DNA from: Mycobacterium parmense
Lineage (GTDB): Bacteria > Actinomycetota > Actinomycetes > Mycobacteriales > Mycobacteriaceae
NCBI RefSeq assembly: GCF_010730575.1
Contig: NZ_AP022614.1
Location: 2,728,001 to 2,792,000, forward strand
DNA: 64,000 nucleotides
Reading direction: 5' to 3'
A model generated the notes under the pieces. That model searched no databases, was not told the DNA's origin, and saw nothing but the letters and a program-made list of their open reading frames with translations. Within the stretch, counting starts at the first letter, position 1, and every line of letters begins with the position of its first letter. This document shows positions 8,071 through 16,850 of this stretch, piece by piece. The position numbers were made by a program, and so were the translations under genes.

Positions 8071-9510
8071 TTAACTGGCTCCCAGCACCGCGCGAGCGGC
8101 CACGTACCCCGCACGTACAGCACCTTCGAAATAGCCGGTCCATTGGGGCGAAATTTCGCTGCCGGCCCAGTGGATCCGTCCGACGGGTTCGGCCATGGCG
8201 GGTCCATAGGTGGTGAGTGTGTTGGGGCCGAGGACCGCGTTGTACGCACCGCCGGTCCACTTCTCCCCGGGCCAGTTCATCTCGACGAACTGGGCCGGAT
8301 TGGTTGCCGGGTCGCCGAAGTAAGCAACCAAATCCGTTATGACTGTGCGCTTTCGGGCGTCCTCGGATTGATCGGCCAAGCGGATGGCAGCGGGCCCGAT
8401 GACGAAGCCGGTCAGGATCCCCGGTTTGCCGCTCGGTGGCGAACTGTCGGCCGTGAGGAGGACGGTGCGATCGCTTACCGTCGTGCCGCTCAACCCTTTC
8501 TCACGCCACCAGGCCGTGGGATAAATCGCGGCGTATTTGATCACCGACCCCATGGGGGCTCGTTGCGTGAATTGGTTACGACGTGCAGGCAACGGCGGGT
8601 GGTAATCGATCGCTCCGGCCAAACAGGGAGGAATTGCGACCACGACGAAGTCCGCTCGGTAGTCGCCATTGCTGGTTGTGACGGTCACCCCGCTGGCGTC
8701 CTGCTCGATCCGGACGACTGGTTGCCCGAGCAGTATTCGGTCACCGAGCTCGTCGGCCACGCGCTCTGCGACTTGACCTGCCCCTCCTTCGAAAAGCCAT
8801 TGCTCGGGTTCATCTTCGTCGGGTCCGGCCGCATACGAGGCGAGCGCGAACAGCATGGATGTCGCCCCCGGGTCCGCGCCTTCTTGATTGAGCACCCAAT
8901 AGCTGACACAGAAGCGGGCGAAGTCGGATCGGGTCGCGGTGGCGAGCCAACTGGCCACCGTTTGCGAGTCGAAGGCCGCCGCGTTTGTAGTGAGCCACGG
9001 GCGCTCGACATTCGTCGCCTTGGCCAAGGTCTTGAACTGCGTCCACAACCGGTTCGCTTCAGCGAGGTCGGCGGCCGACAGCGAGGGCGGGGCATTCGTC
9101 GGCGGAAATGGGCCGTCAAGCGTGGAGGCCACGCCCCCGTAGTCGAAGACGGTACGTCCGGTTGCGTAGGAGTCGAAACGCTTGATGCCCAGCGAGTCGG
9201 CGAGCGCGAGGATGTTGGCCTGCGTCGGGCCGACCCATTGCCCGCCGAGGTCGATCCAACCGCCGTCCACGACGGACTTGCGCACCATCCGACCGCCAAC
9301 ACGGTCACGAGCTTCCAACACCAACGTGCCTTTGCCCTGCCGGACCAACTCCCGCGCCGCGCACAGCCCGGACAGGCCGGCGCCGACCACGATCACGTCG
9401 GCCCTGTCGACAGTGTCTTGTGGTGCGCAGGCGCTCAACGTTCCCGATGCGGCAGTGAGCCCGATCCCGGCCGCTCCGGCCATCACACTTCGGCGACTGA
9501 GTGCGAACAC
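8071..9510 (-). CDS. Flavin monoamine oxidase, predicted Tat-exported lipoprotein
   Basis: A 479-aa flavin-containing amine oxidase. The N-terminus has a twin-arginine signal (LSRRSVMAGAAG) followed by a lipobox ending LSAC, so it should be folded, exported and lipid-anchored outside the membrane. FAD motifs are VVGAGLSGL, EARDRVGGR and LGGQWVGPTQ near the start and GRIHWAGSE at the end. GSVIKY carries the lysine conserved in monoamine oxidases. TGGAY replaces the Cys that binds FAD covalently in human MAO, so FAD is probably non-covalent. GTG 9510 is preceded by AAGGTGGG. It should oxidise an amine to an aldehyde, ammonia and H2O2. It is 106 nt downstream of the GNAT gene. Confidence 0.88.
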   Translation of the reverse strand: MFALSRRSVMAGAAGIGLTAASGTLSACAPQDTVDRADVIVVGAGLSGLCAARELVRQGKGTLVLEARDRVGGRMVRKSVVDGGWIDLGGQWVGPTQANILALADSLGIKRFDSYATGRTVFDYGGVASTLDGPFPPTNAPPSLSAADLAEANRLWTQFKTLAKATNVERPWLTTNAAAFDSQTVASWLATATRSDFARFCVSYWVLNQEGADPGATSMLFALASYAAGPDEDEPEQWLFEGGAGQVAERVADELGDRILLGQPVVRIEQDASGVTVTTSNGDYRADFVVVAIPPCLAGAIDYHPPLPARRNQFTQRAPMGSVIKYAAIYPTAWWREKGLSGTTVSDRTVLLTADSSPPSGKPGILTGFVIGPAAIRLADQSEDARKRTVITDLVAYFGDPATNPAQFVEMNWPGEKWTGGAYNAVLGPNTLTTYGPAMAEPVGRIHWAGSEISPQWTGYFEGAVRAGYVAARAVLGAS

Positions 9511-9616
9511 TGCCCACCTTGCCTCTCGAATGACTTTCCGGCAGCCAAACATTGTGCCGTGTAGGGTGTTTGGCAACCCTCCACACCTCGCATACCGAGG
9601 TGGCGGATTCGACCCG

Positions 9617-10342
9617 TCACTGTGGGATCTCGATGTGCTCGTAGTCGCCTATCGGATGCAGTGGGACGGTGTCTCGGCTGCAATACCAGGCCACCAGGCG
9701 ATTACCCTCCGCGTCGTCGGCCCGCGGAAAGTCGCTGCCCTCTCCCGAGTCCCTGAAGTAGTCGAGAATGAAGTCCTTGAGAAGCCCTGTCGCCAAGGCA
9801 TTTTCGGGGCCCACTTCACCTCTGCCGCCCAACACGGTCAAGAAAAGGTGATACACCCGCTTCTTTCCCTCTCCCCCCAGCCTGGGCTGAAAGTACGGGC
9901 CGACGATCACCCTCGCCCCCCGCCGCGCGTAGAACGTCACGCGTCGCTTCGGGTCGATATCGCCGACCACGGGGTGGTGACGCGGATCTTCGATCTCCGC
10001 GACGACCACGTCGACCTGCCCGTACCAGCGTTCCTCAGCCTCCGCCAGCAACAGGCCACCGATACCCGTGCCGCGACGAGCGGGCTTCACCGTGACGTAG
10101 CCGATGAGCAGCAGGCGCGACTCGACGTAGGGATACCCCAGCACGCAACCGACTGGTGTCTCGCCGTCCACCGCACACAGTCCCCACGTCCAGCCTTCGG
10201 CCAGCCCTTCAACGAGGGTGTCCAACGTGTCGAGTTCGTCCGGCCCGAACGATGGTTCGAGGATTTCGTGATAGACCTCATCAATGAGGGTGGCGCTAGC
10301 CTTAGAACGCATATCGCAAACCCGTATTCCATCAGTCGCCAT
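9617..10342 (-). CDS. GNAT family N-acetyltransferase
   Basis: A 241-aa protein. The central GNAT fold has the acetyl-CoA pyrophosphate-binding motif in VKPARRGTGIGGLLL and a following helix (AEAEERWYG). The N-terminal part (LGYPYVESRLLLIGYVTV) gives the preceding beta strands. A C-terminal extension of about 100 residues is unusual for a simple GNAT and I cannot assign it. The start overlaps the end of the upstream membrane-protein gene by 11 nt, so the two are translationally coupled. The substrate is unknown; the two flanking amine oxidases make a primary amine a reasonable guess. Confidence 0.85.
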   Translation of the reverse strand: MATDGIRVCDMRSKASATLIDEVYHEILEPSFGPDELDTLDTLVEGLAEGWTWGLCAVDGETPVGCVLGYPYVESRLLLIGYVTVKPARRGTGIGGLLLAEAEERWYGQVDVVVAEIEDPRHHPVVGDIDPKRRVTFYARRGARVIVGPYFQPRLGGEGKKRVYHLFLTVLGGRGEVGPENALATGLLKDFILDYFRDSGEGSDFPRADDAEGNRLVAWYCSRDTVPLHPIGDYEHIEIPQ

Positions 10343-12875
10343 TGATGCTGCCGTCCTCCGCGAGCGTCCGGGATTTTCGAAGTCGCCTGTAGGTACGTCT
10401 CACCCAGTCGGGCCCACCGAAGAAGAAGAAAATGTAGCCTGCGAAAACGAGGAACAGGCCCAGCACCAGCCAGTCCTCCCATACTCCCTCGTGAAGCTCA
10501 ATGAAGCCGAGGCTTTGGTGCATATGTGTTTCGTTGGCCAACGACAGGAATGCGGCAACTCCGAACAAGGTGAAAGCCGCGATGACACCCAACAAAAATT
10601 GGCGCCTGTCATCCGCGTTTCGACGAATTCGTTCTTCGAGCCAATCCGTCAGGCGTTCAGCAGCTTCAAGCTGGGCATCGAGCTCGCTCTGCAGCCTGTT
10701 CAGACCGCCCATCTCCAGAAGCTGATCGAGAAACCGCCGATGGGCCATCGTCGCGCACAGGTCTTCCGCCCTGATCTGCATCAGATGAAGGCGTACCCTT
10801 CGCTCAATTTGGCGCAGCGTATCTGCGGTATTTGTTATATCGGTGCGCACCTTTGTCATATTGATGTGCTTTCCCACCGCTTGAGCGCGCTTTCCCTTGG
10901 AATGATCAGGCGCAAGAGGATCCTCTTCTACGGCGTACTGCAGCCGCTTGTTCCACAGCCTCAGTAAAGGGGTCCACGAACTAACGAATTGGGCCGCCTC
11001 GACCCACGCGTCGCTTTGCCAGGAGGGGGCCGCAACGATCCCGAATACCGTCGTTTCTCCGGTATGAGCGCACCAGTCACCGGCAAGGCCCATCTCGGGT
11101 ATGCCCTCGATCGGCAGCTTGAGATCTTGAGCTGATTTTTTGGGCAGTGGTGGGTATCGGACCCATTCCTCGAGGGTGGTCGCACCACGCTGGATCGACC
11201 TGAGCAGGATCTTGCCGCCGACAGCGCCGTCCAAGACGTGTGCGATCTTCTCCGGTTCGCGACCCAGCGGCTTGTCGGTCCGGACGACGACCACCTCGTG
11301 GAGATGCCCGCGCTCGAATTGGCGGGTCCGCGGGTCAGAATCAGTACCGCTTGGATCCGCGTCCGGCGGCGAAGTCTTGGCGCTTTCTCGGGAATGTCGC
11401 TTCGCCCGCCCGTCGCCGGCTCCGTGATTACTCGGGTCCAAGTACCAATACGCCAAGGCCGCAATGACATCCTGGCTGAACAAGTGCAGGTCGTCCCATG
11501 CCGCGTCGGCGTCCTCCGATGACGGCTCGGTGCCGCTGCCACGCCGTCGTAGGACGACCGTCTCGCCCAAGCTGAAAGGCGAGCCTGCCCGCACCGCGCG
11601 GTAGACCAGATGCGGAAGGGGGGCCGACAGCGGGGCGGGCTCAATGCACAGGCAATGGTTTCCGATTTCACTCAAATCAAGCCACACCCGGCAGTCCTGC
11701 AGATCGAAGCCACCGTCCACACCAGCCAGGTGGGGATCCCGGAAATTGCGGAAGCTAATGCTCTGAAGTTCCACCCGTACGCCCCCGTAGTGCCCCGGGC
11801 CCCGGGTGAAGAACTCGGTCGCGGTGAGCGGTTCGGGTTCCTTGGCGGAAATGCCCAGACACTTCAGCGCTTTGTCGAAGTCGTTCTTTACCAGCTGTTC
11901 CGGCCGGCGCGAGATCTCGTCATCTGGACCCAGCTCGCGTCCGACCGCGAACGGGTAGCAATATCGGATTTGCACACGCCTTGGAACAAAGACATCAGCA
12001 CTTTCGGACTCGATGATCTCCAGGATCTCCGTCAGCAGCTGCTCCCACGGCTCGCTGCGCTCGAGGATCAAATCTCCGAGCGAGCGCCGAGCGCTGCGGA
12101 AGGCGCCGATGGCGTCGTTGACGCTGTTTAGCAATTCTCGTCGCCCCGGCGACGAGGGCAAGTTCGACGAGGCCGGACCCGGGCGGCCATCCGCCGAGCC
12201 GTGACGCGGAGCGACCGCCAGCCAGCGCTCAAATTCGATCAAAGCCTCGGCCGCGCAAGCGAGCGCCTTATAGAAAACATGGTTCTGATGCGCGGTACCG
12301 GCTATGTGATCTAGGTCCTCTTTTAGGCGCTTGGTCCTGTCGCTATCTGCCAAGCTTGGGGAGCCGAGGTCATTCAGTGCGGACTCGATGGTGGCCGTGC
12401 TCTCGACAGCCTTGGTCGCCGCTTGTTTGAGCCCCTCGGCGCTCGACAGGTTGATCTGCTTAAAGACGTCCGCATCCATGTTGATCAGACTCATGGCATC
12501 GCGCATCGCCAGCATCGCCCTGCGTTGCCATTCGTCGGCCGATTCGTGAGAGTCGACGAAGTCCTCTGCAACCTTTTGAACCACACGAAGAGTGTGATAG
12601 GCGAGTGACTCGTCCCAGAGTGCCCATGTCCTCAACCACAGGCATGTGAGTGCTTCGACTGGCGTCGATGAGTCGGACCAGTCCCGCAACTGGTGAATCA
12701 ATGTCCTATGGCCGTCCTCGCGGATGGTTTTAAGGTCCCTCGTCCGGTGATACTCTCCCGGCCTGGGGTGCCACCCACCGCCGATAGCGTTTTCGCTGAA
12801 TCTCTTGCAGAGGTCGTCAAGCGCCTCCCGCACATGGATTTCCAACTTTTCGGCTTGATGCACGCTCGTGGTCAT
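10332..12875 (-). CDS. Large coiled-coil protein with C-terminal membrane hairpin, unknown function
   Basis: An 847-aa protein I do not recognise. Residues 1-260 are helix-rich. A Pro/Ser-rich linker follows, then a mixed alpha/beta central region (about 280-680) interrupted by a low-complexity acidic and Ser/Pro stretch. A long helical or coiled-coil segment comes next (about 690-770), and finally two transmembrane segments (FLLGVIAAFTLFGVAAFLSL and WLVLGLFLVFAGYIFFFF) with a basic tail. The likely topology is a large cytoplasmic body anchored by a C-terminal hairpin. Its ATG shares ATGA with the stop of the upstream amine oxidase, which fixes the start and shows translational coupling. It may be the sensor or scaffold of the operon (inference). 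Confidence 0.85.
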   Translation of the reverse strand: MTTSVHQAEKLEIHVREALDDLCKRFSENAIGGGWHPRPGEYHRTRDLKTIREDGHRTLIHQLRDWSDSSTPVEALTCLWLRTWALWDESLAYHTLRVVQKVAEDFVDSHESADEWQRRAMLAMRDAMSLINMDADVFKQINLSSAEGLKQAATKAVESTATIESALNDLGSPSLADSDRTKRLKEDLDHIAGTAHQNHVFYKALACAAEALIEFERWLAVAPRHGSADGRPGPASSNLPSSPGRRELLNSVNDAIGAFRSARRSLGDLILERSEPWEQLLTEILEIIESESADVFVPRRVQIRYCYPFAVGRELGPDDEISRRPEQLVKNDFDKALKCLGISAKEPEPLTATEFFTRGPGHYGGVRVELQSISFRNFRDPHLAGVDGGFDLQDCRVWLDLSEIGNHCLCIEPAPLSAPLPHLVYRAVRAGSPFSLGETVVLRRRGSGTEPSSEDADAAWDDLHLFSQDVIAALAYWYLDPSNHGAGDGRAKRHSRESAKTSPPDADPSGTDSDPRTRQFERGHLHEVVVVRTDKPLGREPEKIAHVLDGAVGGKILLRSIQRGATTLEEWVRYPPLPKKSAQDLKLPIEGIPEMGLAGDWCAHTGETTVFGIVAAPSWQSDAWVEAAQFVSSWTPLLRLWNKRLQYAVEEDPLAPDHSKGKRAQAVGKHINMTKVRTDITNTADTLRQIERRVRLHLMQIRAEDLCATMAHRRFLDQLLEMGGLNRLQSELDAQLEAAERLTDWLEERIRRNADDRRQFLLGVIAAFTLFGVAAFLSLANETHMHQSLGFIELHEGVWEDWLVLGLFLVFAGYIFFFFGGPDWVRRTYRRLRKSRTLAEDGSINGD

Positions 12876-14263
12876 CGACCGCAGCCTTCCTTGATCGCAT
12901 CGGCTTCCAGCATTTCCCTTGAAACCCGGGCCCCCGACCGCAACGCCCCCTCCATATAGCCGTGCCATTCACTTGACGTTTCTGTTCCGCCCCAGTGAAC
13001 GCGTGCGCACGGTGCGCGAAACGCGCTTCCGTAGGTTGTCCACGCGCCTAGGGGAAAGTGGGCTGCGTAGGCACCGCCCGTCCACTCCTCCGCGCCCCAG
13101 TCCTGGACCACGAGCCTGTCCGGTACGGCAGCATTCCGGCCGAAGAGATGGCCCAGTGATTCCAGAATTTTGCACTCTTGCCCGTGGGCATCCATAGCGC
13201 CAAGCCGGCGAGCCTCATCCGCGACCACCAGGCCCACCAGCACGCCGCGCCCGGTCCCGTCGTCCGGTGAGTTGTCATAGGTCAGTCCAACGACACCCTC
13301 GGCGGTCCACGCCTGACCGCTCAGACCCCGCTCCCGCCAGAACGGCCGCTGATAGACGGCGTGGAACTTCACCACACCGCCCATTCGAAGGCTGCGCAGC
13401 AGGCAAGCCCGGTCCTCGGGAAGGCTTGGCGTATAAGCAATTCGGCTGGCCGGCGGCGGCGGCACGCACACGGCCACCCGGCGGCAGCGCAACGTGTTGG
13501 TATCCGAATGTACGGTCACGCCGTCCGAATCTTGAGCGATGGACCGCACCGGATCGGCGAACCGAATCCGGTCGCCGACCCGCCCGGCAAGTCGCCGGGC
13601 CAACTCATGCGTCCCCTCGAGCAGTCGGAATGCCTCTGCGGTGGCAAGCTGCCGCGCCGCCCCGACCGACCGAAGGTCGAACAAGACGCCGAGCACCGAC
13701 AACTCGGTGGGCTCGACCGCCAAATTCCCCCTGATGTTCATTCGGGCAAATTCACGCCCCAGCGGGCTGCGCAGATGCCGGCTTATCCAATCCTCGGCCG
13801 TGACTCGGTCCCATTGCCGCGCCTTCGACGCACGCCAGGGCTGATCCAGCGGCACGCGCTTGGACATCCACGCCACTCGCGCCCCGTTTGCAAACACCTC
13901 GGCCAGGGCGTGCCGCGGCATCGGAGGACGCGCGGCCCCGCCTTCTCTGATGTGACCCTCGATAGCCCAGATCGCGCGTCCTTGCGCGTCGGTCGGGACG
14001 AGGTGGAGCCCCAACTCCTCAACGAGCCGGAGCACCTCGGTCTGGCCGGGCCCGACCCACTGCGCGCCGAGGTCGAGCACCAGCGGCGCCGCCCCATGGT
14101 CCTTGCCCGGGGGCGCGGAGAGAACTCGCCCGCCGACCCGGTCCCGCGCTTCGAAAACCGTCACAGTCGCGCCGGCGGCGACGAGCGTTACGGCGGCGCG
14201 AAGGCCGGACAGCCCGGCGCCGACAACGGCGAAATCCGACCGGCTGTCCGCCATTCCGCTCAC
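12872..14263 (-). CDS. Flavin monoamine oxidase, cytoplasmic
   Basis: A 463-aa flavin amine oxidase without a signal peptide. FAD-binding motifs are VVGAGLSGL (about residues 13-21), EARDRVGGR and LGAQWVGPGQ; the C-terminus has WTGGAY and RVHWGGTETSSEWHGYMEGA. GGVVKF carries the conserved active-site lysine. Ala in TGGAY again argues for non-covalent FAD. It is a distant paralog of the gene at 8071-9510, which is predicted to sit outside the membrane. It is the first gene of the five-gene set, and its stop overlaps the next start by 4 nt (ATGA). MSGMADS gives two possible Met starts. Confidence 0.9.
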   Translation of the reverse strand: MSGMADSRSDFAVVGAGLSGLRAAVTLVAAGATVTVFEARDRVGGRVLSAPPGKDHGAAPLVLDLGAQWVGPGQTEVLRLVEELGLHLVPTDAQGRAIWAIEGHIREGGAARPPMPRHALAEVFANGARVAWMSKRVPLDQPWRASKARQWDRVTAEDWISRHLRSPLGREFARMNIRGNLAVEPTELSVLGVLFDLRSVGAARQLATAEAFRLLEGTHELARRLAGRVGDRIRFADPVRSIAQDSDGVTVHSDTNTLRCRRVAVCVPPPPASRIAYTPSLPEDRACLLRSLRMGGVVKFHAVYQRPFWRERGLSGQAWTAEGVVGLTYDNSPDDGTGRGVLVGLVVADEARRLGAMDAHGQECKILESLGHLFGRNAAVPDRLVVQDWGAEEWTGGAYAAHFPLGAWTTYGSAFRAPCARVHWGGTETSSEWHGYMEGALRSGARVSREMLEADAIKEGCGR

Positions 14264-14506
14264 CCTGTGAATTTAAGCGCATCCGAGGCGGATTGTCCCC
14301 CCTCCCCGCGAGTAGGAGAACGTCGTCGATATGTACTTCGGCAAACTAGCGACCGCTCTGCAACCAGGCCCATGAACGATTCTGGACCAACTTCCAAATA
14401 TTGCGGAAAGCTCGCCGCCCGCTGGTGGATGCTCGACGACTAGCCTGCCGGGATGCCCGCAAGACTCGACTCGTCTTCGACGCCGAAGCCGGCAGTCGTC
14501 CCCGAA

Positions 14507-14782
14507 TTAGCGGCCGTCGTCGTAGGTCCGGACGATCCGGCGGACGGTCGTTCCGAAAAAATATTCCTTCACCCACGGCTTGCCGTCGGAAAGATCCATT
14601 GTGAGCTTCATCCGCGGCTCGCCGGCTTCGCCGTCGTCTTTGACCTTCGTTCGGTCGACTCGAAATACCTGCGGCGGCCCACCGGCGCCGGGGGTAGAGC
14701 GAGGGATCAACAGCATGAAACCGACTTGAACGTCTTCAATCGGAATTTCGACTGTCTCGTGCCGCCTCACCATGGCATGCAT
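14507..14782 (-). CDS. Small conserved-looking protein, unknown function
   Basis: A 91-aa soluble protein with beta-strand-like alternation (EIPIEDVQVGFMLLIP) and charged turns, ending VRRIVRTYDDGR. The composition is balanced and unlike the arginine- and proline-rich readings of the other frames here, which is why I accept it. I recognise no family. It may start at the first Met or at Met4. It lies upstream of the amine-oxidase operon in the same orientation, with about 240 nt of apparently non-coding DNA between them. Confidence 0.55.
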   Translation of the reverse strand: MHAMVRRHETVEIPIEDVQVGFMLLIPRSTPGAGGPPQVFRVDRTKVKDDGEAGEPRMKLTMDLSDGKPWVKEYFFGTTVRRIVRTYDDGR

Positions 14783-15064
14783 CGTAGTCTCGAGCGCCTT
14801 CGCGTGTGCTGTCCAATGATGTCCACTTATTGAGCTGTTGCCGTGTCGTCCGAACCACCTGGGTATGCACGCGATTGTTCATGCGGAACGCCGACGGGAA
14901 AGTGACTGCCGTGCCAAAAAGCGCGGAACGGCTGAATTAGCGCGATCCCGACACTGCACGCTCCCAGCACTCAAGGCGGTTTCGCTCAAGGCGCAGCAGC
15001 AAACGGTCTATTCAAGAACATCCGGACTCCGTTGAATCCGCTTTCGGCGTAACATCCGGGTGAT

Positions 15065-16204
15065 ATGACACGGCCGATCCCGGCGGGTTGGTACCCGGAC
15101 CCCTCAGGTGCGCCGGGGATGCGGTATTGGGACGGTGCCGACTGGGCCGCACATGAGATCCCCTGGGCGACAGCGAACGCTTTCGACAGCGGGGCCCTGC
15201 AGCGTGTTCGACCAAAAGCGTCGAACGTGCGCGGCTTCGTTTCCGCTCATCCTGCGCTCACCACGTTCGGAACGTTGTTGATCGCCGTGACCGCGATCGC
15301 TGCAGGGTTGAAAGTGGTTCTGGCCGTTTCGCTTAGCGTCGCGATCGTCGCGGCGCCGGTCGTGCTGGTCGTGCGGTCCGTGCACCGCCGCCGGCTGGAG
15401 ACGGCCGCGATCGCCGCGCGTGCCGAAGACCAACACGCCGCGCTGCTTCACGGTGATGAGCAATGGGGTGTGTTCGGCCAGAAGTCGCCAATGTCGTTGG
15501 AGGAGAACAGCGCTACGCTATCGTCGACGGCGGGAAGGCCCCGAACATGGATAATCGCCGGCTGCACCGCCGCCGCCGCGGTGATACTTTTCGCGGCTCT
15601 CGTCACCCATACTGAACCGAGCCACCGCTCGTCGGCGCCGACATCCGCGCCGGCGATCATCGGCGCCAAGCCCCCACCTGTCTCGCCACGCCATGGCGCG
15701 CCAGCGCCTGCGCCATTTGATCCGAGCCGGCTTATACCGCCGCTGCCCTTCCCTGAACTCTTCTCTCCCCCAACGACTGTCGCACCGGGGCCACCCACCG
15801 GCGTGCCGGCCGTAATTGGACAGCCGGCCGCAGACGGCCGGCTTCGCTTCGTGGTCAGCTCATTCGATCGATCCAAGACAACGGGCAACCCCGTCGTCCC
15901 GTTCATGCAGGCAACCGCCAAGGGCATATTCGTCAACGCCCACGTGACCGTCACCAACACCGATGCGCAACCAGCCGTGTTCTTCGCGGCCGAGCAGCGG
16001 TTCAGGGTCGACGGCATCGTCTACGACGTCGACGGCACGGCCTCCCTTTTCACGCTAACGACGGCGGTCGCCATCAGCCCGGGCGACAGCGTTCCGGTGA
16101 CGTTGTCGTTCGACGTGCCCACGAGTACACCCAACGGAGGCACACTCGAACTCCACGATTCGTCGGCGTCCCGCGGTGTCAACGTCGCCTTGCCACCGAG
16201 CTAG
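15065..16204 (+). CDS. DUF2510 membrane protein with C-terminal DUF4352-like domain
   Basis: A 379-aa protein. The N-terminus has the DUF2510 signature (GWYPDPSG at residues 7-14 and RYWDG at 20-24), common in actinobacterial envelope proteins. Two adjacent hydrophobic segments (about 62-102) and another at about 158-180 follow, then a Pro-rich linker. The C-terminal beta-sandwich (about 250-379, FVNAHVTVTNTDAQPAVFF) resembles the extracellular DUF4352 domain. It is probably a membrane-anchored protein with an exposed domain. Its stop overlaps the stop of the convergent gene in a shared CTAG at 16201-16204. Confidence 0.8.
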   Translation: MTRPIPAGWYPDPSGAPGMRYWDGADWAAHEIPWATANAFDSGALQRVRPKASNVRGFVSAHPALTTFGTLLIAVTAIAAGLKVVLAVSLSVAIVAAPVVLVVRSVHRRRLETAAIAARAEDQHAALLHGDEQWGVFGQKSPMSLEENSATLSSTAGRPRTWIIAGCTAAAAVILFAALVTHTEPSHRSSAPTSAPAIIGAKPPPVSPRHGAPAPAPFDPSRLIPPLPFPELFSPPTTVAPGPPTGVPAVIGQPAADGRLRFVVSSFDRSKTTGNPVVPFMQATAKGIFVNAHVTVTNTDAQPAVFFAAEQRFRVDGIVYDVDGTASLFTLTTAVAISPGDSVPVTLSFDVPTSTPNGGTLELHDSSASRGVNVALPPS

Positions 16205-16545
16205 ACGACGGCCGCCCCGCCCAGGGTCTGCACGCGCCCGCCGGCCTGGGTGAAGTGATAGGCGCGGTGCATCTCGCTCACCGTAATCGAGTACTCGCTG
16301 AAGAATTCGGCGCGGCCACGGGCCTGGCCTTCCTGATGCTCCGGGTGGTTGCGCCAGGCGAGCAATTGTTCCTCCGTCTCGAATTCGACCAGCGTCAGCG
16401 TCTCGCCGTCCTCGGCGGCGAAGTCCTTGTAACTGACGAAACCGGGCATCGCGGAGCCCAGTTCGTACATGCGGGCACCGAGCGCCTCCAAGGCCGTCAG
16501 ATCCGCGTCCGGCCGCAGCCGTGATCGAAACACCACGATGACCAT
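16201..16545 (-). CDS. ABM-domain (antibiotic biosynthesis monooxygenase-like) protein
   Basis: A 114-aa protein with the small ferredoxin-like alpha/beta ABM fold. It has an opening strand VIVVFRSRL, a helix containing MYELGSAMPGFVSYKDF, then ETLTLVEFETEEQLLAWRNHPEHQ, a segment typical of the family. Members include small oxygenases and heme-degrading enzymes, but many have no known activity. ATG 16545 has AGGAGG-type sequence just upstream (reverse of cctcct at 16551-16556). It is monocistronic and converges on the DUF2510 gene. Confidence 0.82.
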   Translation of the reverse strand: MVIVVFRSRLRPDADLTALEALGARMYELGSAMPGFVSYKDFAAEDGETLTLVEFETEEQLLAWRNHPEHQEGQARGRAEFFSEYSITVSEMHRAYHFTQAGGRVQTLGGAAVV

Positions 16546-16850
16546 CGCATCCTCCTGGGGCCATGCGATCGCTCAATGCCCTGACCGTAGCAGTCAGCAC
16601 CGTCAACCGGTATGGCTAACTGGCCGTAAGTTTGCAACTTTCCTCGGCACCGGTATTGCACCCCAATGTTGCGCGGACGAGCGAATGCGGCAGAACTCAT
16701 CGGCAGCCGATTCTCTCCGGCAAGATTTTTGCTCTGCCAGGCAGTTTTCGGTGCATCATTACCTTCGATGACTCCGCCACGCGGGTCACTTGCGCCTACC
16801 GAGGCCGGGGTCACCACCGCGAGTGCCCTTAGCCAGGAGGTTGCGCAGCA

